A DNA stretch of 64,000 nucleotides. Source: Streptomyces sp. NRRL F-5126. Its GTDB lineage: Bacteria; Actinomycetota; Actinomycetes; Streptomycetales; Streptomycetaceae. A program made the translations under genes and the position numbers. The notes below the pieces were generated by a model, which was not told the DNA's origin, did no database searches, and saw only the letters and a program-made list of their open reading frames with translations. Below, one piece after another: positions 17,051 to 25,075 of this stretch (position 1 is the stretch's first letter; each line of letters opens with the position of its first letter). Location: the NCBI RefSeq assembly GCF_000721265.1, contig NZ_JOFZ01000008.1:186001-250000 (forward strand), read 5' to 3'.

Positions 17051-17054
17051 GGAC

Positions 17055-17396
17055 ATGAGCATGCCCACCGACGCGCAGTACACAGAAGAACTCGACTACC
17101 TGGCCGAGTACGTCAACGACGACTGGCTGGGGTTCTCGGTGATCGCCGGAGCGGTCGGAACGCTGCTCGGCAAGGGCCGGCCCTTCCCTGAGCAGACGAG
17201 TCTGCTCCTGCGCATCGTCGGCGACCTGCTGGACCAGGGCGCCGAGGCGGGCGACCTGACGGACGATCCCGGTCGGCCGTTCAAGGCGTGGGGCACGAGC
17301 AGGGACGAGACGCTCTCCAGGATCAAGTCAGCCGTCGACGAGCTCGGGCATCTGCCGGACACCGGGGACATCTGCTGGTTCACGGTCGACGACTGA
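17055..17396 (+). CDS. Probable immunity protein of the adjacent toxin
   Basis: A 113-residue acidic, soluble protein with the C-terminal signature LPDTGDICWFTVDD. It starts 4 nt after the toxin stop, with a GAGG at the toxin stop serving as ribosome site; a second ATG lies at 17061. Size, acidity, lack of membrane segments and tight coupling to a toxin C-terminus fit immunity proteins. I cannot name its family. The 3' end overlaps the opposite-strand HTH gene by 69 bp. Confidence 0.65.
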   Translation: MSMPTDAQYTEELDYLAEYVNDDWLGFSVIAGAVGTLLGKGRPFPEQTSLLLRIVGDLLDQGAEAGDLTDDPGRPFKAWGTSRDETLSRIKSAVDELGHLPDTGDICWFTVDD

Positions 17397-18386
17397 CGCG
17401 GCGCGCGCGCCGGCCCGGGCCTGCGCCGCGTGGGCGCTTACCCGCTCGGGCGCGAGCGCGCCCGGCCTGCGGGCGGGCGGTTCCTCGCCCCGGCAGGGCC
17501 CGCACTTCCCGTCGGGCAGGGCCTCGGGACGTCCGGGCGCACGGCATTCCGAGCACTCCAGCATGCGCAGCGGGCGGCGGTCGGGGTGCGCGGCGCCGCC
17601 CCGGCCCGCCGGATCGGGCACGGGTTCGTCCTCCGGCTCGGGTTCCGGCGGCAGCTTGTCGGTGAGGCGCCGACGCACGAGCCCGGCGGCGTGGTGGATG
17701 TCGGACGGCAGCCCGTCGGTCAGCGCCCGCACGAGCATCTCCTCGGTGGCGCCCCGCTCGAACCACCGGGCGGCCAGGTCCTCCAGGGCGTCGCAGTCGC
17801 GCGCCGAGAGGGAGACGGCGGGGTTCCGTCGGCCGAGGCCGGCGAGGACGCGGTAGGCGGGGGAGCGCGCGGGCCGCGCGGTCGCGGGGCTGGGCGCGGG
17901 CGGCCGGGGCGGTGGCGCGTCGTCGGGCGTGGGGTCGGGCGTCACCGTGCCGTCGCACTCCGGCAGGGCGCCGCCTTCCTCAGGAAGGGACCCGGAGATG
18001 AACGCGGACCACCACGCGTCGTCGCGTGCCGTGCGGGAGAACCACGTACGGGTGACCCAGCGGGCGCCGGTCGGCAGGAGGAGGTGCTCGCGGCCCCGGC
18101 GCAGATGCCCAGCGCGTTGAAGGGCGTTGAGCGCGGTCCGCAGGGCGCACTGCCCGTACGGCGTGATCCTGGCCAGGCCCTTCACGGACATGTCGGTGCC
18201 GTCGGGCAGCCGGTCGATGAACGCGGCGATGGCCGCCTCGCGGGGCGGCAGGTGCGCGTAGTCGTGGACGGTGGGAGTGGCCGTGCTGCCGGTGGTCGTC
18301 GCCCGCTTGCCGTAGCCCGGGTTGGCCATCGGGTACGCGGTGGAGTGCGCGGGGTTCGGCGCGTCTCTAAACTGGGCGGCATCCAT
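17328..18386 (-). CDS. Winged-helix DNA-binding-like protein of unknown role
   Basis: A 352-residue protein. Residues about 45-120 look like a winged helix-turn-helix (MSVKGLARITPYGQCALRTALNALQRAGHLRRGREHLLL followed by TWFSR). A Pro-rich linker and a helical region at about 190-245 (GLGRRNPAVSLSARDCDALEDLAARWFERGATEEMLVRAL) follow, then a zinc-ribbon-like CSECRAPG...CGPCRGE near the C-terminus. Proteins with this layout are frequent near DUF397/XRE genes in Streptomyces. An AAGGAACG precedes the ATG. The last 69 bp overlap the immunity gene tail to tail, so the true end might be shorter if a frameshift exists. Confidence 0.65.
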   Translation of the reverse strand: MDAAQFRDAPNPAHSTAYPMANPGYGKRATTTGSTATPTVHDYAHLPPREAAIAAFIDRLPDGTDMSVKGLARITPYGQCALRTALNALQRAGHLRRGREHLLLPTGARWVTRTWFSRTARDDAWWSAFISGSLPEEGGALPECDGTVTPDPTPDDAPPPRPPAPSPATARPARSPAYRVLAGLGRRNPAVSLSARDCDALEDLAARWFERGATEEMLVRALTDGLPSDIHHAAGLVRRRLTDKLPPEPEPEDEPVPDPAGRGGAAHPDRRPLRMLECSECRAPGRPEALPDGKCGPCRGEEPPARRPGALAPERVSAHAAQARAGARAASVVDREPADVPGVRQMPELVDG

Positions 18387-18819
18387 GGGGATCGTTCCTT
18401 TGCTTGGGATCTCGGTGGTAGGCCCCTGCCGGTGTTTGGCGCACCGGTTGGGGCTGATTCATGTCTGTGGGCAAGCTAAACCGCCGTAACGCTTCGTGGC
18501 AAATCCATCACGAAACGTCAACTGGCAAGGTCGGGTGGGCGGGTAGGAATGAGAACCCAACCGATCCTTCAAGGCAGCGCTCGAAGCTCGGAGCTCGCAT
18601 CACAGGGCGCTGGGTTGTCGCATCTGCCCAGTTCAGCGAGGTGTCGGCGTTCGAGCCTCGGAGCTCGGGCTCCGAGGCTCGATGAACCGGAAACGGGGTG
18701 GGTGAATTCCGGCTATCGCGTCACTCGGTGTGCATGCGTGTGCTTACGGTGAACAACGGTGCGCCGGTACGCGGCGCTTCTGTCCGGGTGCGCGGGTGCT
18801 GTGAACGGAGGCACAACAC
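18387..18819. other. Lower-GC divergent intergenic region
   Basis: These 433 bp carry no convincing gene; small reading frames lack ribosome sites. The GC content is visibly lower than around it, with clustered AT-rich stretches at 18475-18530. It holds a 14-bp perfect inverted repeat (18651-18682) and must carry the promoters for the divergent genes. Confidence 0.5.
18651..18682. repeat. 14-bp perfect inverted repeat
   Basis: Arms 18651-18664 and 18669-18682 with a TCGG loop, about 140 bp upstream of the XRE gene. It may be an attenuator, a terminator or a protein-binding palindrome; no T-run follows. A related ctcggagctcg stretch occurs at about 18588-18598. Confidence 0.6.
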
Positions 18820-19644
18820 GTGGAATTCGACGACGACTCGGGGGCGGTGCTCAAGGCGGTCGGCCGCCAGCTCAAGTCCTGGCGCGAACGCGCCGGGCTC
18901 ACCCAGACCGAGTTGGGCGCGGCCATCGGGTACGGCGAGGAGCAGGTGTCGTCCGTCGAGCGCGGACGACGCGTGCCGCGCCCGGAGTTCCTGGACAAGG
19001 CGGACGAGGCCCTCGACGCGGGCGGCATCATCACGGCGATGAAGGTCGACGTGGCGGAGGCGCGCTACCCGAAGAAGGTCCGTGACCTTGCCAGGTTGGA
19101 GGCGGAGGCCGTCCAGTTGGCGGCTTACACCGAATCCGTGATTCACGGTCTGCTACAGACGCCGGAGTATGCGCGGGCCTTGTTCGGTACCAGGCGCCCT
19201 CTCTACGCAGAGGATGTCATCGACCGCGGAGTTGCCGCCCGGATGGCGCGGCAGACGATCATCGACGGGACGCCGGTTTCGCCGGGCTCGCCCGTTTTCA
19301 GCTTCGTCCAAGAAGAGGTGACCTTGCGCCGCCCGATCGGTGGGCGCTCGGTGCAGCGGCAGCAGCTCGAACGGTTGCTGGAGGTCGGGGAGTTCCGCAA
19401 CGTCGAGATCCAGGTGATGCCGACCGGCCGCGAGGAGAACTCAGGCCTGACAGGAGGATTTCGCATCTTCAAGCTCCGCAACGGCAGCACATTGGGCTAC
19501 ATCGAGGGGTTGCAGATCACGCGCCTGGTCTCGGAGCCGAAGGAAGTCCAGTTCCTTGAGATGCAGTATGGAAGCATCCGGTCGCAGGCTTTCACTCCAC
19601 GGGAGTCGCTCGCGTTCATTGAGAAGGTGCTGGAGGAGACATGA
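18820..19644 (+). CDS. XRE-family regulator with DUF5753
   Basis: A 274-residue transcription factor. The N-terminal helix-turn-helix (about 9-70, LKSWRERAGLTQTELGAAIGYGEEQVSSVERGRRVP) is followed by a DUF5753 sensor-like domain (about 90-270, with HGLLQTPEYARAL and GFRIFKLRN). The GTG start has a GGAGG about 10 nt upstream. The stop overlaps the DUF397 gene (ATGA). These paired regulators and small DUF397 proteins are abundant in Streptomyces; BldB-linked and toxin-antitoxin-like roles have been proposed for some. The target here is unknown. Confidence 0.92.
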   Translation: MEFDDDSGAVLKAVGRQLKSWRERAGLTQTELGAAIGYGEEQVSSVERGRRVPRPEFLDKADEALDAGGIITAMKVDVAEARYPKKVRDLARLEAEAVQLAAYTESVIHGLLQTPEYARALFGTRRPLYAEDVIDRGVAARMARQTIIDGTPVSPGSPVFSFVQEEVTLRRPIGGRSVQRQQLERLLEVGEFRNVEIQVMPTGREENSGLTGGFRIFKLRNGSTLGYIEGLQITRLVSEPKEVQFLEMQYGSIRSQAFTPRESLAFIEKVLEET

Positions 19645-19850
19645 GAGCCGCGTGCAACCTTGCGGACGACAGTCAGTTGGTGTGGTTCAAGAGCAGTTAC
19701 AGCAGCAACGATGTGAACTCCGACTGTGTCGAGATAGCGGCTGCGCCGCAGACCGTGCACGTGCGGGACTCCAAGGACGTGGTCGGTGGCCACCTGCGCT
19801 TCGGGCCCGGAGCTTGGGCGCAGTTCGTGGCGTACGCGTCCGGCCGCTGA
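19641..19850 (+). CDS. DUF397 domain protein
   Basis: A 69-residue protein consisting of one DUF397 domain: WFKSSYSSNDVNSDCVEIA near the N-terminus, VRDSKD in the middle and an aromatic-rich end (WAQFVAYASG). It begins inside the stop codon of the XRE gene, so production is coupled. In studied pairs the small protein is thought to antagonise the XRE partner; that role is inferred. Confidence 0.93.
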   Translation: MRAACNLADDSQLVWFKSSYSSNDVNSDCVEIAAAPQTVHVRDSKDVVGGHLRFGPGAWAQFVAYASGR

Positions 19851-20022
19851 ACCAGGCGGATACGTGCCGCCATCCCTAAAGCATCGGCCGCATCGGCCTG
19901 TGGGGACGGAACGCAGGTGCCGTGCCACGTGAGGGCGCGGGGGCGGCGTGCAGCCGCGCTGCACCCGCACGCCCCGCCGTGCCCCCTCGCAGCGCGGGCG
20001 TCGGTCGGCCGACTGTCGAGTC

Positions 20023-20250
20023 ATGGCGGACGACGATCCGAATACCGAGGTGACGTGCGCGGCCGGTTGCGACACCAGCGGACCCGCCGAGACGATGACG
20101 CTCATGCCCGGAGGCCAGTACCAGTGTGATCAATGCACTGGTGCTGTGATCGCACGCGGTTCTCTGGACGAGGTCCCGCTGGGCGACGACGACGGCTTGA
20201 CTCGCCCGATCGGAGATCCGGATGAGGCCGCCCACCGCGGTGCCGCCTGA
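20023..20250 (+). CDS. Small zinc-ribbon-like protein (75 residues)
   Basis: A 75-residue acidic protein with two cysteine pairs (CAAGC near residue 12 and CDQC near residue 38) that could bind zinc. The ATG at 20023 lacks a clear ribosome-binding site, which lowers confidence. Codon third positions are only moderately GC-biased. It follows the XRE-DUF397 pair after 172 bp and shares the lower GC of this region. No family is recognised. Confidence 0.45.
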   Translation: MADDDPNTEVTCAAGCDTSGPAETMTLMPGGQYQCDQCTGAVIARGSLDEVPLGDDDGLTRPIGDPDEAAHRGAA

Positions 20251-20406
20251 CGGGCCGGTCAGCTCAGGGCGTAACGCTGCCGCAGCGGATACGAGACCAG
20301 AGCGATTGAGGGACTCGATGACGTCTGCCACCGTCAGCGGAGGCCGTCGGCAGCTGTCATCGATGCGCTGAACCACTCCGTAGACAGTCTCGATGACGAA
20401 GCCGGC

Positions 20407-20910
20407 TCAAGGGGCGTCTGCCGGGCCCAGGGGGCGGTATCGATGGAAGGCCTCGCGGGCGTCTGGGACGAACTTCTGCTGCGGTACCAGGGACTCGAGC
20501 TCCGACTTGGTGACCCATGCGTGCCAGGCGACTTCCTGGGGGTTTGGCCGGATGGGTGCCGTGATGACAACTTCGTGAAGTCCGAGCCAGTAGGGACTGA
20601 TTGCTCCGGCGCACAAGAATTTGAGCACGAAACGCGGGGTCGCGTCGACCCCCAGTTCCTCCGATAGTTCCCGGGCTGCCGCCGCCTCATACGACTCGCC
20701 GACGTCAGCGGCGCCGCCGAGCATCCAGTTGTACTGACCAGGGAAGCGCGAGTCGTCGTCCTGGCGGCGATGCACAAGAAACCGTCCGTCTGCGTTGCGA
20801 CACACGATCGTAGCGATCCGATGCATCCAGCCCTGACGAATGGCTTCGTCTCGATCAACGATGCCCAACACCTGGTCATGTTCATCGACGCGCTCAACCA
20901 GTTCACCCAT
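20407..20910 (-). CDS. NUDIX hydrolase
   Basis: A 167-residue NUDIX enzyme. The Nudix box is complete: GGAADVGESYEAAAARELSEELGV matches Gx5Ex7REUxEExGU. The N-terminus (ELVERVDEHDQVLGIVDRDEAIRQGWMHR) resembles the isopentenyl-diphosphate isomerase-like/YfcD subgroup, which hydrolyses nucleoside diphosphate derivatives. The ATG at 20910 was chosen because homology-like sequence begins there; the longer upstream frame is not protein-like. It is a single gene, with a hairpin at 21005-21021 upstream. Confidence 0.88.
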   Translation of the reverse strand: MGELVERVDEHDQVLGIVDRDEAIRQGWMHRIATIVCRNADGRFLVHRRQDDDSRFPGQYNWMLGGAADVGESYEAAAARELSEELGVDATPRFVLKFLCAGAISPYWLGLHEVVITAPIRPNPQEVAWHAWVTKSELESLVPQQKFVPDAREAFHRYRPLGPADAP

Positions 20911-21004
20911 GGTCGACACGATGCCAGTGATTGCTTGTGCCGAAGCCGTCAGGGCCTCACGCGAGCGTGTGCCGCCGGCGTCGCCGAGACCACGGGGGCT
21001 GGTA

Positions 21005-21021
21005 CCCCATCTCTGATGGGG
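21005..21021. repeat. Short perfect hairpin
   Basis: CCCCATC-tct-GATGGGG, a 7-bp perfect stem with a 3-nt loop and an ATATTT tail on the plus side. It lies between the divergent NUDIX and zinc-finger genes, so it is more likely a regulatory site or a relic terminator than a gene end. Confidence 0.45.
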
Positions 21022-21052
21022 ATATTTGATTCTCCTCGGGGGTGATCTGCTT

Positions 21053-21670
21053 GTGGGGCAAACCTGCTCGGGTTGGTTCCACTTGCCCGTGCAACGGCTC
21101 TGCCCGCAGTGCGGCGAGGAGTTCACCACCGGCCTGAGCCGCAAGCGGATCTACTGCTCGGCCGAGTGCCGCACCGCGTCGCGCCGCAGCGATGCCCATC
21201 TGGAGACCAGGACCTGCCCCGTCTGCGACAACCCGTTCCAGGCCGGGAAGATCGTCCGCACCGTCTGCTGCTCGCTGGTCTGCCGCCGCGAGTCCGAGCA
21301 CCGCCGCGACCAGGCCCTGGACGAGGCACGGGCCCGCCGCCTCGGCCAGGCGCCGCTACCCGCGCCGCCGGCCCGGATCGAGCTCCCGCAGCCACCGTCG
21401 GTCCGTGCGCACTCGCGGCCGCCCGCCCCGGTCCGCGACCCGTTGGAGCCGACCGCGACTCGGAACTGCCCGCACTGCCAGCAACCGATCACCATCGTCC
21501 CTCTGTTGCCCACCCCGGAAGCCGCCCGGCCAACGATGCCCCACCACCGCACCGACGTCGTCCCGCTGCGGAGGACCCCCGTGACTGACATGCTCATGCT
21601 CCAAACGTCCAGGAACTGGTCACCCGCGGCCACAGCGACCACATCACCGACCTCGCGGTCGCGGCACTGA
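21053..21670 (+). CDS. Zinc-finger-rich hypothetical protein
   Basis: About 205 residues with three Cys clusters: CPQC...CSAEC near the N-terminus, CPVC...CCSLVC at about residues 58-82, and CPHC at about 140. The first two look like small treble-clef or MYND-like fingers; a Pro-rich linker separates the third. The GTG at 21053 follows a GGGGG stretch at 21038-21042; an in-frame ATT/ATG region upstream is less likely. The last 25 residues (from about 21590) seem out of frame relative to protein-like sequence in another frame, so the present stop may result from a frameshift. No function is known. Confidence 0.55.
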   Translation: MGQTCSGWFHLPVQRLCPQCGEEFTTGLSRKRIYCSAECRTASRRSDAHLETRTCPVCDNPFQAGKIVRTVCCSLVCRRESEHRRDQALDEARARRLGQAPLPAPPARIELPQPPSVRAHSRPPAPVRDPLEPTATRNCPHCQQPITIVPLLPTPEAARPTMPHHRTDVVPLRRTPVTDMLMLQTSRNWSPAATATTSPTSRSRH

Positions 21671-22030
21671 CCGAACGGCACGGCAGATCTCTACCGTCCA
21701 CGTCGGAAACCTAGAAGCCGAGATGACGCGATCTTGGAGGCTTCCGACCGGGCTGGCCTGGCTCGGGGAGACTGTCGTCGACGGCCTGCACCGAATCCTC
21801 GCGCAGGGCTTCGGCTACTCGGACGCTGAGGTCACCGGATTTCTCGGCCTCATCGACACCGACGACACGACCGCCCGACCTCCCTCTTCGCGGTCAGCAC
21901 CAGCCAACCCGACAGCATCTGCCACTACGGCCAGATCCCGCACCGCTGGATCGACAACATCACCATCAGCGACCTCGACCCCGGGATCACCCCTGCCCTC
22001 CGCACCTACTTCGCGGCAGAGCCCGGCTGA
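21590..22030 (+). pseudogene. Frameshifted gene remnant (unknown family)
   Basis: Protein-like sequence continues through three reading frames. Frame A (about 21606-21680) reads NVQELVTRGHSDHITDLAVA. Frame B (about 21684-21880) reads ISTVHVGNLEAEM, then LGETVVDGLHRILAQGFGYS. Frame C (about 21880-22030) reads SLFAVSTSQPDSICHYGQ..., RWIDNITISDLDPGITPALR, and ends at TGA 22028. No single frame spans it. It looks like a decayed gene of about 140 codons, possibly once continuous with or coupled to the zinc-finger gene. Sequencing errors are an alternative. Confidence 0.6.
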
Positions 22031-22108
22031 CCCTCACCGATCAACAGGCCCGGCGGCCTACAGCCGCCGGGCCCTCAACATCACCGAAATCGACCCGGAT
22101 CTGCCGCG

Positions 22109-22798
22109 TCAAAGAAATTGAAGCACCTCGGTCAGTGCCCCGGGACGCCGGTTCACCGGCAAGGGATCAACCAAGTGAACCTGGCACCCCAGCGCGGCAG
22201 CACCGGTGTCCGCAATGGGCTCGTCTCCCACCATGAGTGCATCGCCGGGCGCCACTCCGAGCTTGTCGCACGCCATCTGGAAGATCCGGGAGTCGGGCTT
22301 CTTCACCCCGCACTCGAATGAGAGGAAGTAGGCTTCCACGAGGTCGTCGACACCGTGGTCACGGAAGACAGGGCGCATGTCCCAGCCAATGTTGCTGACG
22401 ACAGCGACCGGGATGCCTCGCCCACACAAAGCGCGGAGGGTCGCCTCGGCGTCGGGATAGGGCTGCCATGCCCCGGACACCTGAGAACGCTCATACAGGG
22501 CTTCGGCCAGGTCAGCCGCTGGCAGTCCCGCTTCCCGGGCCATGGCCGTGAATGCCGCCCGGTGTCGTTCGGCGGTCAGATCGCGCTCCCGCCACAATCC
22601 CTCCAGATGAGGCGGAATTTGGCTGGGCGACACTCCGCCGGGCTGGGCCCCGAACTCCTCCAGCTCGCCGACGCACGCGTCAAGTTCGTCATCAGGAACA
22701 GCCAGACCAGCGTCCGCCACCACCGCGCGCAGCCACTCAGCGGCCGATTCGATCCGGAAGAGGGTCCCGGAAAAGTCGAACATCACACCCTTGATCAT
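22109..22798 (-). CDS. HAD-superfamily hydrolase-like protein with altered motif I
   Basis: A 229-residue HAD subfamily IA protein. Motif I reads DFSGTL (Asp8, Ser10) instead of DxDGT, so the usual second aspartate (general acid/base) is serine. Motif II is VVSN, motif III has the Lys in GVKKPDSRIF, and motif IV is MVGDEPIADTGAAALG. A helical cap lies at about residues 15-100. Loss of the second Asp is normal in haloacid dehalogenases but unusual for phosphatases, so the activity is uncertain. It is a stand-alone gene next to the pseudogene. Confidence 0.85.
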   Translation of the reverse strand: MIKGVMFDFSGTLFRIESAAEWLRAVVADAGLAVPDDELDACVGELEEFGAQPGGVSPSQIPPHLEGLWRERDLTAERHRAAFTAMAREAGLPAADLAEALYERSQVSGAWQPYPDAEATLRALCGRGIPVAVVSNIGWDMRPVFRDHGVDDLVEAYFLSFECGVKKPDSRIFQMACDKLGVAPGDALMVGDEPIADTGAAALGCQVHLVDPLPVNRRPGALTEVLQFL

Positions 22799-23046
22799 GC
22801 TGTCGATCCTGGCCGCAACGAAGAGCGGCCCGCAAGCCCGAGACAGTCAAGATATGAAGCCCGAGCGATCCGCTATGTCCTCAGATGCTTGAAGTCCGAA
22901 TCAACTGAGGAACAAGATCCACGCTGGTCGATTCCAAGAATCGCCGTCATCTCGTGCATCCATCCCGGAACCGCGCTGCCGCAGGCCATCAGCATCGAAC
23001 GTCCGGCCGCTGAAGCCGGGCGGACAAGCCGAGCAGTGCGGTCCCT

Positions 23047-24129
23047 CTACCCCGCGAAAGGCGTCGGCGGTGGTGGCGTGTGCGCGTCCCGTTGGCCTTG
23101 GGTCCGCCAGGCGCGGCACGCCACGAGGCGGGCCGTGACCCAGGGATCACTCGCCAAGCCGCTGGGTAGTCGGGTCTCCTCGTCGATGACGGCTGCAGCC
23201 AGCTGCCGGGCAGTGAGCCCTTCGGCGTCCCGCAGATCGGCGCCACTGAGGTCGGTGCCGAGGAGCGTGGCCTCGCCGAGAAGGGCGCCGCGCAGATCAG
23301 CCTCGGCCATCAGCGCGTTGTCGAGGCATGACCGCGCAAGAAACGAATGGCGCAGGTCGGCGCCGGTGAGTATGGCCCCGCTGAGGTCAGCGCCGCGCAG
23401 ATCGGCGCGGCTCAGGTCCGCCCAGGTCAGGAGCGCCCGAGAGAGGCGGGGTCGGGCGTGGAAGTCGAAGCTGCGAAGCGGCAGGCCGGCCAGCTCGGTG
23501 GAGCGCAGGTCGATACGTCCGGCCTCCTCCCGTTGGGGGCGCCGGGCGAGAACCTCCACGGCGGCTTTGATGTCGGCCGGGGGTTCAGTGCCCCATGCCG
23601 GTACGGCTCGTGGCGGCACGGCGTCCCTTGAGCCGCTCGGCAGCGGAGGCGTACCGGGCCTGCGGGCGTTGGTGTGGACGAAAGCCGACAGAACTCCTAC
23701 CACTGTGGCATGGTCCTGGGCGGACTCCGCCATGACGTGCTCGAGCCCGTATATGCCGCCCAGCCGTTCCTCGGGCTTGCCGGACGACAACTGCCCGACG
23801 GATCTGCTGAACCGCTCCGTGACCTGCCCGCGCCGTGAGAGCTGATAGGTACGAGCGGTGTATCCCAACCCGAGCAGTACGGACACCCCGGCCACGGCGG
23901 CCAGAACCGTCTGACGCACGGCGTTCAGCGCGTCTGCCCGGTCCTTGCCGTGAAGATCCCGAACGGTGCCGCCGGCCACCCACCATGACATCGGTCCGAG
24001 TACCACCAGGATCCCCATGATGACGAGGACCGTCCCCACCGCCGCTCCGCAGGCGGTCCGGTGACGGCGTATCAATCCGAGGCAGCGCTTCCCGATACGT
24101 ATGAAGGGTCGATCGGCCATGCAGGCCAT
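23047..24129 (-). CDS. Membrane-anchored pentapeptide-repeat protein
   Basis: A 360-residue protein with two membrane helices (about residues 28-46 and 72-90), a conserved cytoplasmic segment (TERFSRSVGQLSSGKPEERLGGIYGLEHVM, about 104-133), and about 14 pentapeptide repeats of the A(D/N)LxX type at about 232-302 forming a right-handed quadrilateral beta-helix. Similar proteins are common in Streptomyces and their function is unknown. Start choices are ATG 24129 or ATG 24120; neither has a good ribosome site. The 248-bp gap upstream of the HAD gene (22799-23046) holds nothing recognisable. Confidence 0.85.
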   Translation of the reverse strand: MACMADRPFIRIGKRCLGLIRRHRTACGAAVGTVLVIMGILVVLGPMSWWVAGGTVRDLHGKDRADALNAVRQTVLAAVAGVSVLLGLGYTARTYQLSRRGQVTERFSRSVGQLSSGKPEERLGGIYGLEHVMAESAQDHATVVGVLSAFVHTNARRPGTPPLPSGSRDAVPPRAVPAWGTEPPADIKAAVEVLARRPQREEAGRIDLRSTELAGLPLRSFDFHARPRLSRALLTWADLSRADLRGADLSGAILTGADLRHSFLARSCLDNALMAEADLRGALLGEATLLGTDLSGADLRDAEGLTARQLAAAVIDEETRLPSGLASDPWVTARLVACRAWRTQGQRDAHTPPPPTPFAG

Positions 24130-24172
24130 TCCATCGCATCGAAGCCCTGACCGGCGGTCTGTTCGGCTGAGT

Positions 24173-25075
24173 TCAGTCGCGCCGGGAGTCGTCCGCGCGC
24201 GGTGAAGGGACGGTTACGGCGCGCTTCACGGCGACTCCCGCCCAGACCGGTGCGGCGGTGTCGTCGAGGCCGCCGCCGGCCGGGGTCCCGATGTCGGTGA
24301 CGACGGTGTCGGGCCGCCACCGGTGCGGCGGGACGAGGCCCGGCTCCACGAGCTCGGTGCCGTCGAAGAACGCGAGCGTCTCGTCGCGGCCGAGGGAGCG
24401 CAGGGCGGTGCCTTCGGCGGCGAAGTCGTCGTGCAGGGATGCGGACCGGCCCGCGAGCTCGCGCGCGAAGACGCTCAGCATCAGGTAGCTGCCGAGGGGG
24501 AGGGCGGCGACCAGGCGGCGGACGACCGCGTGCGGCTCGTCCTTCGGGTCGATCCAGTGCAGCAGGAGGCCCATCGTCAGCGCGACCGGCTGGGTGAGGT
24601 CGATCGTGTCGTGGAGCTCTGGCGCGTCGAGGATGGTGTCGGGGTCGGTGAAGTCGGCCTGGAGGTAGGTCGTACGGCCGGCCGGGTTGCTGACGTGCAG
24701 GGCGCGGGAGTGCGCCAGGACGATGGGGTCGTTGTCGACGTAGACGACGCGGGCCTCAGGCGCGATCTCCTGGGCGGCCTCGTGCAGGTTGGGCGAGGTC
24801 GGGATGCCGGTGCCGATGTCGAGGAACTGGCGGATGCCGGCCTCCTCGGCGAGGTGCCGCACGGCGCGCAGCACGAACTGCCGGTTGGCCACGGCGGCCG
24901 TCTTCACCGTGGGCATCTTCTCGGCGACCGCGTCGGCCATCGCGCGGTCGGCGGCGTAGTTCGTCTTGCCACCGAGGAACACGTCGTAGATGCGCGCCGG
25001 GTGGGCACGGTCGGTACCCAGGTCGATCGGCGGTCGATAGGCCGCGCCGCCCGTACGGTCGTCCGCTGTCGGCAA
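24173..25075 (-). CDS. SAM-dependent methyltransferase (DUF574/PF04672)
   Basis: A 300-residue protein of the actinobacterial DUF574 methyltransferase family. It begins with the typical DLGTDRAHPARIYDVFLGGKTNYAADR and has SAM motif I DIGTGIPTSPNLHE, an acidic loop VVYVDNDPIVLAHSRAL and QADFTDP. The substrate is unknown; many paralogues exist per Streptomyces genome. The gene is monocistronic, with the AraC remnant region upstream. Confidence 0.93.
   Translation of the reverse strand: MPTADDRTGGAAYRPPIDLGTDRAHPARIYDVFLGGKTNYAADRAMADAVAEKMPTVKTAAVANRQFVLRAVRHLAEEAGIRQFLDIGTGIPTSPNLHEAAQEIAPEARVVYVDNDPIVLAHSRALHVSNPAGRTTYLQADFTDPDTILDAPELHDTIDLTQPVALTMGLLLHWIDPKDEPHAVVRRLVAALPLGSYLMLSVFARELAGRSASLHDDFAAEGTALRSLGRDETLAFFDGTELVEPGLVPPHRWRPDTVVTDIGTPAGGGLDDTAAPVWAGVAVKRAVTVPSPRADDSRRD

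Noticed and set aside
20407..21144. Extended NUDIX protein starting at 21144
   Set aside because: The first 78 residues are not protein-like and cross a hairpin; similarity starts at ATG 20910.
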